A stretch of 64,000 nt of DNA from Actinomadura sp. NBRC 104425 (GCF_030269545.1 NZ_BSTN01000023.1:1-64000), one strand, 5' to 3'. Shown: positions 41,737 to 51,284, numbered from the stretch's first letter. Notes: generated by a model from the letters alone, not told the origin. Numbers and translations are program-made.

Positions 41737-42903
41737 TCAGGACGTGATGCCCGCCCGGCGGGCGCGTTCGACCACCGGGCCGATGGCGTCGGCGAGCGCG
41801 GCCACGTCCTCCTCGGTGGAGGTGTGCCCGAGGCTGAAGCGCAGGGAGCCGCGGGCGCGCGCCGGGTCGGCGCCCATCGCCAGCAGCACGTGGCTGGGCT
41901 GGGACACCCCGGCCGAGCAGGCCGAGCCGGTCGAGCACTCGATGTCGCGCGCGTCCAGCAGCATCAGCAGCGCGTCGCCCTCGCAGCCGGGGAAGGAGAA
42001 GTGCGCGTTGCCCGGCAGCCGGTCGCGCGGGTCGCCGTTGAGCACCGCGTCCGGCACCGCCGTGCGCACCGCCTTGACCAGCGAGTCGCGCAGCCCGGCC
42101 AGGCGGCGGGCCTCCTCCTCCCGGCGCGCCACCGCGACCTGGACGGCGGCGGCGAACCCGGCGATGGCGGGGGTGTCGAGCGTGCCGGAGCGCACGTCGC
42201 GCTCTTGGCCGCCGCCGTGCAGGACGGGCACCGGGTCGACGCCCTTGGCCAGCAGCAGCGCGCCGACGCCGAGCGGCCCGCCGAGCTTGTGCCCCGACAG
42301 GGTGAGCGCCTGCACGCCCGACGCGGCGAACGCGACCGGAAGCTGCGCGGCGGCCTGCACGGCGTCGGTGTGGAACGGGACGCCGTGCTCGCGGGCGATG
42401 GCGGCCAGCTCGGCGACGGGCTGGACGGTGCCGACCTCGTTGTTGGCCCACATGACGGTGACCAGCGCGACGTCGTCGGCAGCGGCGAGGGCGGCGCGCA
42501 GCGTGTCGGGGCGGACCCGGCCGTGCTCGTCGACCGGCAGCCACTGCGCGGTGGCGCCCTCGTGGTCGGCCAGCCAGCGCACCGCGTCCAGCACGGCGTG
42601 GTGCTCGACGGCGGCGGCCAGCACCCGGGTGCGGCGCGGGTCGGCGGCGCGGCGCGCCCAGTACAGGCCCTTGACGGCCAGGTTGTCGGCCTCGGTGCCG
42701 CCGGAGGTGAAGACGACCTCGCTGGGCCGGGCGTCGAACGCCTCGGCGATGATCTCGCGGGACTCCTCCACGACGCGGCGGGCGCGGCGGCCCACGGCGT
42801 GCAGCGAGGAGGGGTTGCCGAGCGCGCCGAGCTGTTCGGTCATCGCCGCGATGGCCTCGGGCAGCATGGGGGTCGTCGCCGCATGGTCGAGGTAGGTCAC
42901 CAC
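41737..42903 (-). CDS. Cysteine desulfurase, IscS/NifS family
   Basis: A 388-residue PLP enzyme. [17 protein letters not shown] opens the protein; [27 protein letters not shown], the PLP lysine in [11 protein letters not shown] and the catalytic Cys in [16 protein letters not shown] are all present. It removes sulfur from cysteine for transfer to MnmA and Fe-S assembly. The Cys-loop sequence is class I (IscS-like), not SufS. Two adjacent GTG codons (42903 and 42900) could start it. No iscU or suf genes are adjacent, which favours tRNA thiolation as its role. Confidence 0.93.
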   Translation of the reverse strand: MVTYLDHAATTPMLPEAIAAMTEQLGALGNPSSLHAVGRRARRVVEESREIIAEAFDARPSEVVFTSGGTEADNLAVKGLYWARRAADPRRTRVLAAAVEHHAVLDAVRWLADHEGATAQWLPVDEHGRVRPDTLRAALAAADDVALVTVMWANNEVGTVQPVAELAAIAREHGVPFHTDAVQAAAQLPVAFAASGVQALTLSGHKLGGPLGVGALLLAKGVDPVPVLHGGGQERDVRSGTLDTPAIAGFAAAVQVAVARREEEARRLAGLRDSLVKAVRTAVPDAVLNGDPRDRLPGNAHFSFPGCEGDALLMLLDARDIECSTGSACSAGVSQPSHVLLAMGADPARARGSLRFSLGHTSTEEDVAALADAIGPVVERARRAGITS

Positions 42904-42997
42904 TCGCTCAACATTAGCCGCGCCGCCGGGCTTCCCCCGCAGCGCCCCGGCGGCCGATGCGGGCGGGAATACGGGCGGGGCCGGGCGCGTTCGCGCA

Positions 42998-43021
42998 ACT
43001 GTACCGGCCGGACGGTACAGT
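42998..43021. promoter_or_regulatory. Perfect 24-bp palindrome at the tetR promoter
   Basis: Arms ACTGTACCG (42998-43006) and CGGTACAGT (43013-43021) are separated by 6 nt. The right arm ends in TACAGT, a -10-like hexamer 7 nt before the GTG start of the TetR gene. Binding here would block the promoter, so it is the expected TetR autoregulatory operator. Confidence 0.8.
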
Positions 43022-43028
43022 AGATTTC

Positions 43029-43550
43029 GTGCGAAAGGACGCCCTGTTGGACGCCGCCGAGGCCGTGCTCTTCGAGCAGGGCACCCAGGCGCTGACGCTC
43101 TCCGCGGTCGCCGACCGCGCGGGCGTGTCCAAGGGCGGCCTGCTCTACCACTTCCCCACCAAGGAGGCCCTGGTCACCGCGCTGGTCAAGCGTGTCATCG
43201 GGGAGTTCGACGAGCTGATCGACTCCTTCGACGACGGGTCGCCCACCGGCTACAGCCGGGCCTATGTGCAGGCCACGTTCGAAATACTCACCGGTGAGGC
43301 GCGCGCCCACCGGCGCTGGTCGGCGATCACGGCCGCCGCGACCGACCCGGAACTGGCCGCCCCGCTCAACGAGGCGATGGCCCGCTGGCACGGCCGCGCC
43401 CGCGAGGGCGACCCCGACCCGCTCACCGGGGCGGTGGTGCGGCTGGCGGCCGAGGGCCTGTGGGAGGTGGTCGGCCACGCGCCCGGCCTGTACGACGCCG
43501 AGCAGTTCGACGCGCTGCGACGACGGCTGCTGGAGCTGCTCGAACACTGA
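43029..43550 (+). CDS. TetR family transcriptional regulator
   Basis: A 173-residue repressor. The HTH is intact: [43 protein letters not shown] in part. The C-terminal half is a ligand domain resembling TetR_C members that regulate efflux pumps. GTG 43029 is preferred over upstream codons because the palindrome and -10 lie directly before it, leaving no room for a ribosome site (a probable leaderless mRNA). The MFS gene follows on the same strand after 185 nt and is the probable target. Confidence 0.92.
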   Translation: MRKDALLDAAEAVLFEQGTQALTLSAVADRAGVSKGGLLYHFPTKEALVTALVKRVIGEFDELIDSFDDGSPTGYSRAYVQATFEILTGEARAHRRWSAITAAATDPELAAPLNEAMARWHGRAREGDPDPLTGAVVRLAAEGLWEVVGHAPGLYDAEQFDALRRRLLELLEH

Positions 43551-43735
43551 CCGCCGCCACGGCGCGATGATCCCCGGCCCGGGCCGCTCCGGCCCCGCTG
43601 AAGACCGCCGCCCGCCGGGCGGCCGTGCCGCGGACGCGCCCGCGGCGCCCATCCGACGTCCGCCGTCCGGGCCGGCATGCGCCCCGGACCGACCGGGGCC
43701 GCCCGCGCCCCGCCGAGCCGAGAAAGAGGTGATTC

Positions 43736-44956
43736 GTGCTGTTCCGCTCGCGTCTTGGTTCCTTTCTGACGTTCGCGCTGGCGGGCATGCTGTGCGGGGT
43801 GTGGACGGCGCGCATGCCCGCGCTGGCGGACGAGTTCCGCGCCGGCGAGAGCGGGGTCGGCATCGTGGTCCTCGTCTGGGGGCTGGGCGCGCTGGCGGCC
43901 ATGCAGGGCCTGCGCGGCGTGATGGCCCGGACGGGCAGCCGGGGGGTGCTGCGCGTGGCGCTGCCGCTGACCGCGCTGACCTACGCCCTGGTGGCGCTGG
44001 CGCCGTCGTACGGGGTGCTGCTGGCGGCCGTGGCGCTGTTCGGCATGGCGTTCGGCGTCACCGACATCGCGATGAACGCCCAGGCCAGCGCGGTGGAGCA
44101 GACGTACCGGCGGCCCATCATGAGCGGCATGCACGCGGGCTGGTGCGTCGGTGCGATGAGCGGCGGGCTGTTCGGCGTGCTCACCGCCGCCCTGGGCCTG
44201 GGCTTCACGCCGACCGTGCTGGCGGCCGGGCTGCCGGCGCTGCCCGCCGCGCTCGCGCTGGGCCGCACCTACCTGCCCGACCCGGCCGCGCCCGCCGACG
44301 GCGACGGCGGCGGTGACGGGGCCGGGCGGCGGCGCGCCGGGCTGCCCGCCGCGGTGTACGTGATCGGCGTGCTGGCGTTCGTCGCGTTCATGGCCGAGGG
44401 GTCGATCGCCGACTGGAGCGGGCTGCTGCTGCACCGGGAGATGGGCGCCTCGCAGGCGCTGGCCGCGGCCGGCTACCCGCTGTTCGAGCTGGCGATGCTG
44501 CTGGGCCGGCTGTTCGGCGACCGGGTCCGGGTCCGCCTGGGCACCCGGCGGATGCTGGCGGCCGCCGGGGTCGGCACGTCGCTGAGCATGGCCGTGGTGG
44601 TGCTGGCCCCGGGGGCGCCCGTCGCGGTCGCCGGGTTCTTCCTGGCGGGCCTGGCGGTGTGCACGGTCGTGCCCACCATGATGTCGCTGGCGGGGACGGC
44701 GGCGCCGGGCCGTTCGGGCGCCGCGGTGGCGCAGGTCGGCGCGATGGGGTACGGCGGGCTGCTGCTCGGCCCGGTGGTGGTCGGGTTCCTGTCGGAGGCG
44801 ACGTCGCTGCGGGTGGGCGTCGGCGTGGTGGTCGTGCTGGCCCTGCTGGTCTCGGCCGGGGTCCGGTTCGTCCCGCTGGGCGGCGATGCCGACGTGGCGG
44901 CGTCCGATACCGCCGGCGCCGGCGCACAGGAGCCGGCCGCCACCCTCGCCGCCTGA
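43736..44956 (+). CDS. MFS transporter
   Basis: A 406-residue transporter with 12 predicted helices and a hydrophilic Asp/Gly-rich loop in the middle (residues about 184-200). FGVTDIAMNAQASAVE and SGMHAGWCVGAMSGGLFG are typical of YbjJ-like MFS members. The start is GTG 43736, preceded by GAAAGAGG. It lies downstream of the TetR gene, which suggests drug or metabolite efflux controlled by that regulator. The substrate is unknown. No second copy of the TetR palindrome was seen in the 185-nt gap, so control may be by read-through from the tetR promoter. Confidence 0.88.
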   Translation: MLFRSRLGSFLTFALAGMLCGVWTARMPALADEFRAGESGVGIVVLVWGLGALAAMQGLRGVMARTGSRGVLRVALPLTALTYALVALAPSYGVLLAAVALFGMAFGVTDIAMNAQASAVEQTYRRPIMSGMHAGWCVGAMSGGLFGVLTAALGLGFTPTVLAAGLPALPAALALGRTYLPDPAAPADGDGGGDGAGRRRAGLPAAVYVIGVLAFVAFMAEGSIADWSGLLLHREMGASQALAAAGYPLFELAMLLGRLFGDRVRVRLGTRRMLAAAGVGTSLSMAVVVLAPGAPVAVAGFFLAGLAVCTVVPTMMSLAGTAAPGRSGAAVAQVGAMGYGGLLLGPVVVGFLSEATSLRVGVGVVVVLALLVSAGVRFVPLGGDADVAASDTAGAGAQEPAATLAA

Positions 44957-44975
44957 GCGGCGGCTGGAGAGCGGA

Positions 44976-45010
44976 ACGCCCCCGCCGCGGTCGGGGCCGG
45001 GCGGGGGCGT
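44976..45010. terminator. Hairpin between convergent MFS and etfA genes
   Basis: Arms ACGCCCCCGCC (44976-44986) and GGCGGGGGCGT (45000-45010) pair perfectly over 11 bp between the two stop codons. Confidence 0.7.
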
Positions 45011-45024
45011 CGCGCGTCAGCGGC

Positions 45025-45975
45025 TCACTTGCGCTTGTTGATCTCCTCGGTGAGCTGGGGCGCCACCTGGAACAGGTCGCCCACCACGCCGAAGTCGACC
45101 AGCTCGAAGATCGGCGCCTCGGGGTCCTTGTTGATGGCGACGATCGTCTTGGAGGTCTGCATGCCGGCCCGGTGCTGGATGGCGCCGGAGATGCCGACCG
45201 CCACGTACAGCTGCGGCGAGACGGTCTTGCCGGTCTGGCCGACCTGGAACTGGTGCGGGTACCAGCCGGCGTCGGTGGCGGCGCGGGAGGCGCCCACCGC
45301 CGCGCCGAGCGAGTCGGCCAGATCCTCGATGATCTTGAAGTTCTCGGCGCCGCCGACGCCGCGGCCGCCGGAGACCACGATCGCGGCCTCGGTCAGGTCC
45401 GGGCGCTCGCCCTTCTCCTGGACGACCTTCTCCACGATCCGGGCGGCCTTGTCGCCGTCCGACAGGGTCACCGAGACCTGCTCCTCGGCCGGGGCGGCCG
45501 GGGCGGCCTCGGGGGCGATCGAGTTGGGCCGCACCGCGATGATCGGCGTGCCCTTGGTGACCTTGGCGTGCGCGATGATCGCACCGCCGAAGATGGAGTG
45601 CTCGCCGACGAAGCCGTCGGCGACGTCCACCACGTCGGTGAGCACGCCGGAGCCGGTCTTGACCGCCAGGCGGCCGGCGACCTCCTTGCCCTCGCCGGTC
45701 GCCGCGACCAGCACGGCGCCGGGCGAGGCGCTTCGCACCAGCTGGGCCAGCAGCGCGGCCTTGGGCGCGACGACGTAGGAGGTCAGCTCCTCGTCGGCGG
45801 CGACGTAGACCTTGGCGGCGCCGTACTCGGCCAGCTTGTCCTTGGCGCCCTCGTAGCCGGGGCCGACCCAGACCGCGGCGGCCTCGCCGAGGCGACGCGC
45901 CAGGGTCAGCAGCTCGAGGGTGACCTTCTTGACCTCACCGTCGACGTGGTCGACGAGGACGAGAATCTCGGCCAT
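45025..45975 (-). CDS. etfA: Electron transfer flavoprotein alpha subunit
   Basis: A 316-residue FAD-binding subunit. The N-terminal ETF domain ([17 protein letters not shown]) is followed by the C-terminal FAD domain with [37 protein letters not shown] in part, and [17 protein letters not shown]. It passes electrons from acyl-CoA dehydrogenases to the ETF-quinone oxidoreductase. The ATG at 45975 is 24 nt after the etfB stop, so etfBA is an operon. Confidence 0.96.
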   Translation of the reverse strand: MAEILVLVDHVDGEVKKVTLELLTLARRLGEAAAVWVGPGYEGAKDKLAEYGAAKVYVAADEELTSYVVAPKAALLAQLVRSASPGAVLVAATGEGKEVAGRLAVKTGSGVLTDVVDVADGFVGEHSIFGGAIIAHAKVTKGTPIIAVRPNSIAPEAAPAAPAEEQVSVTLSDGDKAARIVEKVVQEKGERPDLTEAAIVVSGGRGVGGAENFKIIEDLADSLGAAVGASRAATDAGWYPHQFQVGQTGKTVSPQLYVAVGISGAIQHRAGMQTSKTIVAINKDPEAPIFELVDFGVVGDLFQVAPQLTEEINKRK

Positions 45976-45999
45976 CGGTTCGCGTGTCCCCTTCCCCGC

Positions 46000-46779
46000 T
46001 CAGACGAACTTCTTCGACGCGAGGAACTCGGCGATCTTGATGCCGCCGTCGCCCTCGTCGGTGACGATCTCACCCTTGCTGCGCGGCGGGGCCTCGGCGA
46101 AGTCCACCACCGCGGTGGCCGCGTTGGCCAGCCCCACCTGGCCGGCGTCGATGCCCGCGTCCGCGATGCCGAGCGTCTCCACCGGCTTCTTCTTGGCCGC
46201 CATGATCCCCTTGAACGAGGGGTAGCGCGGCTCGTTGATCTTCTCGACGACGCTGACCACCGCGGGCAGGCTCGCCTCGACCTTGTCGAAGCCGTAGTCG
46301 GTCTGCCGCTGCACGGTGATGGACGTGCCGTCGATCTCCACCTTGTTGGCCAGCGACAGCTGCGGAACGCCGAGCCGCTCGGCCAGCATCGCCGCCAGCA
46401 GCCCGGTGCGCGCGTCGGTCGACTCCGAGCCCAGCACGACCAGGTCGAACCCGGTGCGGCCCAGCACCTGCTGGATGGCGTAGGAGGTCTGCAGCGCGTC
46501 GGAGCCGGCGAGGGCGTCGTCGACGAGGTGCACGGCCTTGTCGGCGCCCATGGCCAGGGCCTTGCGGATGGAGTCGGTGGCCTTGTCCGGGCCCATGGTG
46601 AGGACGGTCACCTCCCCGCCGTGGGCCTCCTTGATGCGCAGCGCCTCCTCGATGGCGTACTCGTCGAGCTCGTTGATGACACCGTCCGCGGCGGCACGGT
46701 CCAGCGTGCTGTCCTCGGACTTGAGCTTGCGCGGGCTCTCGGTGTCGGGAACCTGCTTCACCAGGACGACGATGTTCAT
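46000..46779 (-). CDS. etfB: Electron transfer flavoprotein beta subunit
   Basis: A 259-residue AMP-binding ETF subunit. MNIVVLVKQVPDTES, NELDEYAIEEALRIKE, AMGADKAVHLVDDALAGSDAL in part, and ESTDARTGLLAAMLAERLG are typical. The frame begins upstream at 46803, but ATG 46779 starts the family's fixed N-terminus, with GGGAGG 13 nt upstream. It works with etfA; the enoyl-CoA hydratase at 54469 and acyl desaturase at 51347 show that lipid metabolism is represented elsewhere in the window. Confidence 0.95.
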   Translation of the reverse strand: MNIVVLVKQVPDTESPRKLKSEDSTLDRAAADGVINELDEYAIEEALRIKEAHGGEVTVLTMGPDKATDSIRKALAMGADKAVHLVDDALAGSDALQTSYAIQQVLGRTGFDLVVLGSESTDARTGLLAAMLAERLGVPQLSLANKVEIDGTSITVQRQTDYGFDKVEASLPAVVSVVEKINEPRYPSFKGIMAAKKKPVETLGIADAGIDAGQVGLANAATAVVDFAEAPPRSKGEIVTDEGDGGIKIAEFLASKKFV

Positions 46780-46938
46780 GGCCGGTGGCCGACCTCCCTG
46801 CACTCAGTTCGGCCGCTGAGGTAAAGCGGCTCGCAGGCGCCGCCCCTGCAACGGGTCGACGCGACGGGCTGATGCCTCACAGCCTGCCAAACTCCCGAAC
46901 GGGCTTCGGCCCCGGGGGACGGTTTTCCGGCTGCGCAC

Positions 46939-46962
46939 CTCATGTTACCCGCGAGTAATGAG
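46939..46962. promoter_or_regulatory. Palindromic operator upstream of etfB
   Basis: Outer arms CTCAT (46939-46943) and ATGAG (46958-46962) enclose TTACCCGCGAGTAA (46945-46958), itself an inverted repeat with one mismatch. It is 160 nt upstream of etfB. TTAC...GTAA boxes of this type are typical of TetR-family regulators of fatty-acid catabolism; the regulator is not in the window. Confidence 0.6.
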
Positions 46963-47068
46963 GGTGCAAAACTCGCCGTTCACGGCGATCTGCGGGGCGC
47001 GGGCGCGACCGCGGCGACCCGGGCGCCCCCGGGACCCCGGGGTGAGCGAGATCACATCGCGGGGGCGG

Positions 47069-48379
47069 TCAGTGCAGGGCGGCCTGCAGCCGGGCGATCA
47101 GGCTCTCCGTCGAGGTCTGCAGCCCGTACATCGGCGCCAGGCTGGGCGTCAGGGAGATCGCGCCGACCACGGCGAGGAAGGCCAGCACGCCGAGCGCGGC
47201 CCCGGCCGCGGCGAGCCGCCGCGGCGAGCGGGCCACCGCCGCGAACCACTGCTCCAGCCGGCGGTACGGGCCGGTGACGCCCGGCGCCGCCCACAGCGCG
47301 CCCGCTCCGGCGCCCGCGGCGAACGCGCACACCCCCAGCGGATCGGCCTCCACGCCGAACAGCGACAGCGCGATCAGACCCGCGCCGACCGCCAGTGCGA
47401 ACACCGCCGCGTACGGCAGCGTGGCCGCCGTGCGGGCCAGCGCCGACAGCAGGCCCCGGAGGCCCGCGGCGGGCCGCAGCCGCAGCGCGGCCACCGCCGC
47501 CACCGACACCAGCGCCCCCAGCAGCGGCAGCATGATCGCCAGGCCGACCGCGAGCACGACCACCATGGCCGACAGCAGCCGCGCCCATCCCCGCACGACC
47601 GCCGCCTGCCGGGGCCTCCCGGACGCCGCCGCCGGAGGAACCGAAGACGCTGTACGCAGTTCGGGCGCCGGGGCGGGAATCGACGGCGGCGGGGAGTCCG
47701 GGCCCGGGTCGAGCTGTGCGACCGCCTCGGCGAGCTGCGCCGCCGACGGCGGGTCGGCCGACAGCGCCGACTCCACCACCGGCCGCAGCGGCTCCGGCAC
47801 GCTCCCCGCCGCGAGGGCCGCGGCGTCGTCGGTGTCGGCGAGTTCGGCCGTCGCGGCGAAGACGACCGTCCGCGCCCAGGCGCGCACGTCCCCGGCCTCA
47901 CCGTCGCCGTCATGGGCGGCGATGCCGAAGTCGGTGACGACGGGGGCGCCGTCGACCACCAGGACCGAGTCGGGGCCGAAGTCGCCGTGGGAGAGCCCCG
48001 CATCGTGAACGGCGGCCAGCGCCTTGGCCATGCCGAGGGCGAGGCGGTGCAGGGCGGCGCCCTGCATCGGCCCGTGGTCGGCCACCACGTCGGCGAGGGG
48101 CCGCCCGGGGACGAAACGGCTGACGACGTACGGCGGGTCGGCGGAGGCGTCGCCGTCCAGGACGTCCACCGCGTAGGGGCTCAGCACCTCGCGCATGCGC
48201 TCCAGGTCGCGGCCCAGGCGTTCGCGCGGCGCCGGGACCGCCGCGTCCGGCAGCAGCCGGATCGCCACGTCGCGCCCCCCGGCGTCGGCCGCCCGGTAGA
48301 CCGTCCCGGTGGGGCCGCCCAACCGCGCCAGCAGCCGGTAGGGACCGATCTGCTGCCGTTGCCTGGTCTCCCCGCTCAT
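47069..48379 (-). CDS. Kinase-fold membrane protein, probable pseudokinase
   Basis: A 436-residue protein with a degenerate Hanks-type kinase domain (about 1-215), a Pro-rich linker and four to five C-terminal membrane helices. The ATP-anchoring Lys of VAIK is Arg41 (VAIRLLP). The catalytic loop reads HGDFGPDS (131-138), keeping Asp133 but losing the Arg, the Lys and the metal-binding Asn. DFG (150-152) remains. The activation segment is short and lacks APE. Catalysis is therefore doubtful and a scaffold role likely. It sits 39 nt downstream of the active-looking kinase at 48419, with similar membrane topology, so it may pair with it. Confidence 0.75.
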   Translation of the reverse strand: MSGETRQRQQIGPYRLLARLGGPTGTVYRAADAGGRDVAIRLLPDAAVPAPRERLGRDLERMREVLSPYAVDVLDGDASADPPYVVSRFVPGRPLADVVADHGPMQGAALHRLALGMAKALAAVHDAGLSHGDFGPDSVLVVDGAPVVTDFGIAAHDGDGEAGDVRAWARTVVFAATAELADTDDAAALAAGSVPEPLRPVVESALSADPPSAAQLAEAVAQLDPGPDSPPPSIPAPAPELRTASSVPPAAASGRPRQAAVVRGWARLLSAMVVVLAVGLAIMLPLLGALVSVAAVAALRLRPAAGLRGLLSALARTAATLPYAAVFALAVGAGLIALSLFGVEADPLGVCAFAAGAGAGALWAAPGVTGPYRRLEQWFAAVARSPRRLAAAGAALGVLAFLAVVGAISLTPSLAPMYGLQTSTESLIARLQAALH

Positions 48380-48418
48380 CGGCTCGCCACCTTACCGACC
48401 GTGCACCTGCGACGGCGC

Positions 48419-50359
48419 TCAGGCGAACGGGAGCCCGGTGAACAGGTCGCGGACGTCGCCGCGCAGCTCCTCCAGGGACTGGCTCATCCCGTCCAGCGGG
48501 GTCGTGTCGGGCGGCTGGCCCTGGGACAGCACCACCAGCACCACGGCGAACAGCCCCAGGATGAGCACCCCGGCCAGGGCGGCGTCCGTGCGGGGCAGCA
48601 CCGCGCCCCAGATGCGCGCCAGCTGCCGCCGCGGCGGCGCGCTCCCCGGCGCCAGGGTGAGCAGCGCGATGACGGCCATGGACGAGTAGGCGATGGCGCG
48701 CGAGGCTGTCATGTCGGGGTCGGCGAACATCAGCACTGCCAGCAGGATCAGCCCCGCGAACAGGGCGAGCGACGCCAGCAGCACCGTGACGAGCACCGCC
48801 CCCGGCAAGTGCAGGGGCGTCTTGAACGCCGCGGCCACCGCGTCGCCGGACCGCGGCCCCCGCATGGTGCGCTTGTCCTCCATGCCGCGGGCGGCCTTGT
48901 CGGCCATGCGCAGCACCAGGACGCCGCCGATGGTGACGCCCAGGGCGAGCAGGGGGGCGATGTTGGCGAAGCCCAGCAGCGCCACCAGCACGATGAAGCT
49001 GAGCACCCGGTACCAGCCGTAGGGCTTGCGGCGGGGCTGTTCATCCGGACGGCGCGCGGGCTCGGTCGGGGGGCGCCGTTCGAGGCCTCTGCCCGGGGCG
49101 CCCTGGTTGTACGGGTCGTAGGGCGCGGGCGGGGGGAACTGCTCCGGAGGCTGAGTGCGGCGCACCTGCCCCTGGGTGGGGTACGGGGCGTACGCCCGCT
49201 GGTCGTAGGGCGACGGCTCGTACCGGCGCGTCTCGTAGGGGGCGGGCTCGTAGTGGGCGGGCTCGTAGGCGGCGGGTTCGTAGGGGCTCGTCTCGTACGG
49301 CCCCGGTGCGGGCGGCGGCGCGGCCGGGGGCAGCAGGCCCACGAAGTCGCTGGGCTGCGCCGGAGCGGGCGCTGGCGCCGGTGCGGGCGGCGGCTCGGAG
49401 GGCGCGGGCGGCGGCGTCGGCGCCGGAGACGGGGCCGGCGGCGACTCCGGCATGGAGAACACCCGGGAGTGGTCGGACGAGGCGTCGGGCTGCCGGGACG
49501 TCCGGTCCGTCCGCGGGTAGTGGTCGTCCACCCGGGTGGAATCGGTGATGGTGGCCTCGAAATGGATGCGCCGGATCAGCTGCACCAGGTGGACCGCGGT
49601 GGGCCGTTCGGCCGGGTTGCGGGCCATCGCCGAGCGCAGCACCGGCAGCAGCGCCTCCGGAACCCCGTCCAGGTCGGCCGACCCCTGCATGATCTTGTAG
49701 AAGATCGCCTCGAAGGTGCCGGTGCCGAACGGCGGCCGCCCGGTGGCGGCGAAGGCGACCGTGCCGGCCCAGGCGTGCACGTCGGACGCGGGCCCGGCGT
49801 CCTCCCCCTCGATGATCTCCGGGGCGAGGTAGCCGGGGGTGCCGATGACCATGCCGGTGGCGGTCAGCCGGGTGGCGTCGGCGGCCTGCGCGATACCAAA
49901 GTCGATCACGATGGGCTCGTCGTCGACCAGCATCACGTTGCCCGGCTTGAGGTCGCGGTGCACGATCCCGGCGCCGTGGATGGCCGACAGCGCCGAGGCC
50001 AGGCCCACCGCCACCCGCTGCAGCGCCTGCCCCTGGAGCGGCCCGTCCGCCTCGACGGCCTCCTCCAGGGTGCGGCCCGGCACGTACTGGGTGACGATGT
50101 ACGGCTGCTCGGCGGTGACGTCGGCGTCCAGGATCTCCGCCACGTGCGGGCTGTGCACCCGCCGCATGGAGTCCACCTCGCGCGCCAGCCTCCGCCGGGC
50201 GGTGGCGTCCCCCGCCACGGCCGGGCGCAGCACCTTGATGGCCACCTTGCGGCCCTCGGGATCGGCGGCGAGGTACACCACGCCCATGCCGCCTTCCCCC
50301 AGCGTCTGGAGTATGCGGTAGTGGCCTATGCGGTCCCCGGACGTGACAACCCCCTTCAT
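48419..50359 (-). CDS. Membrane Ser/Thr protein kinase with Pro/Tyr-rich linker
   Basis: A 646-residue Hanks-type kinase. Residues 13-270 are a complete kinase domain: GEGGMGVVY loop, Lys42 in VAIK, HRDLKPGN (134-141), DFG (153-155) and TPGYLAPE. A linker of about 180 residues is Pro/Ala-rich and contains repeated YEP/YET units (PYEPAAYEPAHYEP), a likely phosphorylation or SH3-like-binding tract. Then come about six membrane helices in three clusters. There are no PASTA repeats, so it is not a PknB orthologue. The ATG at 50359 is used; an in-frame GTG at codon 4 is an alternative. It is the middle of three kinase-family genes. Confidence 0.92.
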   Translation of the reverse strand: MKGVVTSGDRIGHYRILQTLGEGGMGVVYLAADPEGRKVAIKVLRPAVAGDATARRRLAREVDSMRRVHSPHVAEILDADVTAEQPYIVTQYVPGRTLEEAVEADGPLQGQALQRVAVGLASALSAIHGAGIVHRDLKPGNVMLVDDEPIVIDFGIAQAADATRLTATGMVIGTPGYLAPEIIEGEDAGPASDVHAWAGTVAFAATGRPPFGTGTFEAIFYKIMQGSADLDGVPEALLPVLRSAMARNPAERPTAVHLVQLIRRIHFEATITDSTRVDDHYPRTDRTSRQPDASSDHSRVFSMPESPPAPSPAPTPPPAPSEPPPAPAPAPAPAQPSDFVGLLPPAAPPPAPGPYETSPYEPAAYEPAHYEPAPYETRRYEPSPYDQRAYAPYPTQGQVRRTQPPEQFPPPAPYDPYNQGAPGRGLERRPPTEPARRPDEQPRRKPYGWYRVLSFIVLVALLGFANIAPLLALGVTIGGVLVLRMADKAARGMEDKRTMRGPRSGDAVAAAFKTPLHLPGAVLVTVLLASLALFAGLILLAVLMFADPDMTASRAIAYSSMAVIALLTLAPGSAPPRRQLARIWGAVLPRTDAALAGVLILGLFAVVLVVLSQGQPPDTTPLDGMSQSLEELRGDVRDLFTGLPFA

Positions 50360-50434
50360 CGCTTACGAAACCCTACCTTCGCCCATGGCGTCGGCAGGAT
50401 CCATCCGGAGGGCGCTCCCCGCCACGAGGCGTCC

Positions 50435-51259
50435 TCATGCCGCGACGCGGGGGGCGGGCCCGGGCGCGCCCGCCTCCTCCGTTGCCAGCGCACCGGCGAA
50501 CCACCGCGCGGACGGGCGCCGCCCAGGGTCGCGGTCAAGCCCCAGCCGCAGCAGCCCGGCCAGGGGCTCCTCCACCCCGTCGAGGTCGGCCCTGCCGCTC
50601 ACGATGCGCAGGCAGACCGCCTGCAGGGACCCGCGGCCGAACGGCGGCCGCCCCGTCGCGGCGAACGCGACCGTGGCCGCCCAGGCGAACACGTCGGACG
50701 CGGGCGTGGCGGGCCCGCCCTCGATCAGCTCGGGAGCCAGGTAGGCGGGGGTGCCCACGACCATGCCGGGACGGGTCGTCTGCCACGCGTCCGCGTCGTG
50801 GGCGATGCCGAAGTCGATGAGCGTGGGGCGGTCCCCGTGCACGATGACGTTGCCGGGGGTGACGTCGCGGTGCAGCACCCCCGCGTCGTGCACGGCCGCC
50901 ACGGCCAGCGCCAGCCCCCGGGCCAGGCGCCGCAGCCGGTCGCGGCGGGGCGGCCCGTAGGACTCCACCAGCTCGCTCAGCGGGTAGCCGGGGGCGCAGG
51001 ACATCACCGCGTAGGGCGGGTCGGCGTCCACCCGGCCGCCCAGCAGCCGCACCACGTACGGGCTGCGCACCCGCCCCAGTGCCGCCATCTCCCGGGCCAG
51101 GCGGCGCCGCGCCGCCGGGTCGGCCGCGATCTCCGGCCGCAGCCGCTTGACCACGACCTCGCGGCCGGACGCGTCGACCGCCAGGTGCACCACGGCGGTG
51201 CCGCCCCGGCCGATCTCGTGCAGCAGCCGGTGCTCACCGAGTCGCGGAGGCGTCCCCAT
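50435..51259 (-). CDS. Soluble Ser/Thr protein kinase
   Basis: A 274-residue kinase consisting almost only of the catalytic domain. Lys38 (VVVKRLRPE), the catalytic loop HRDVTPGN (130-137, Thr in place of the usual Lys), IDFG (148-151) and TPAYLAPE are intact. No membrane helix. It closely resembles the neighbouring 48419 kinase (DADPPY/TAEQPY, AATGRPPFG, ADLDGV), so the cluster arose by duplication. The ATG at 51259 begins it. Three degenerate 13-14-bp tandem repeats lie 26-66 nt upstream. Confidence 0.9.
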   Translation of the reverse strand: MGTPPRLGEHRLLHEIGRGGTAVVHLAVDASGREVVVKRLRPEIAADPAARRRLAREMAALGRVRSPYVVRLLGGRVDADPPYAVMSCAPGYPLSELVESYGPPRRDRLRRLARGLALAVAAVHDAGVLHRDVTPGNVIVHGDRPTLIDFGIAHDADAWQTTRPGMVVGTPAYLAPELIEGGPATPASDVFAWAATVAFAATGRPPFGRGSLQAVCLRIVSGRADLDGVEEPLAGLLRLGLDRDPGRRPSARWFAGALATEEAGAPGPAPRVAA

Positions 51260-51284
51260 ATCCCCTTTGACGCCGGGAACGGGG

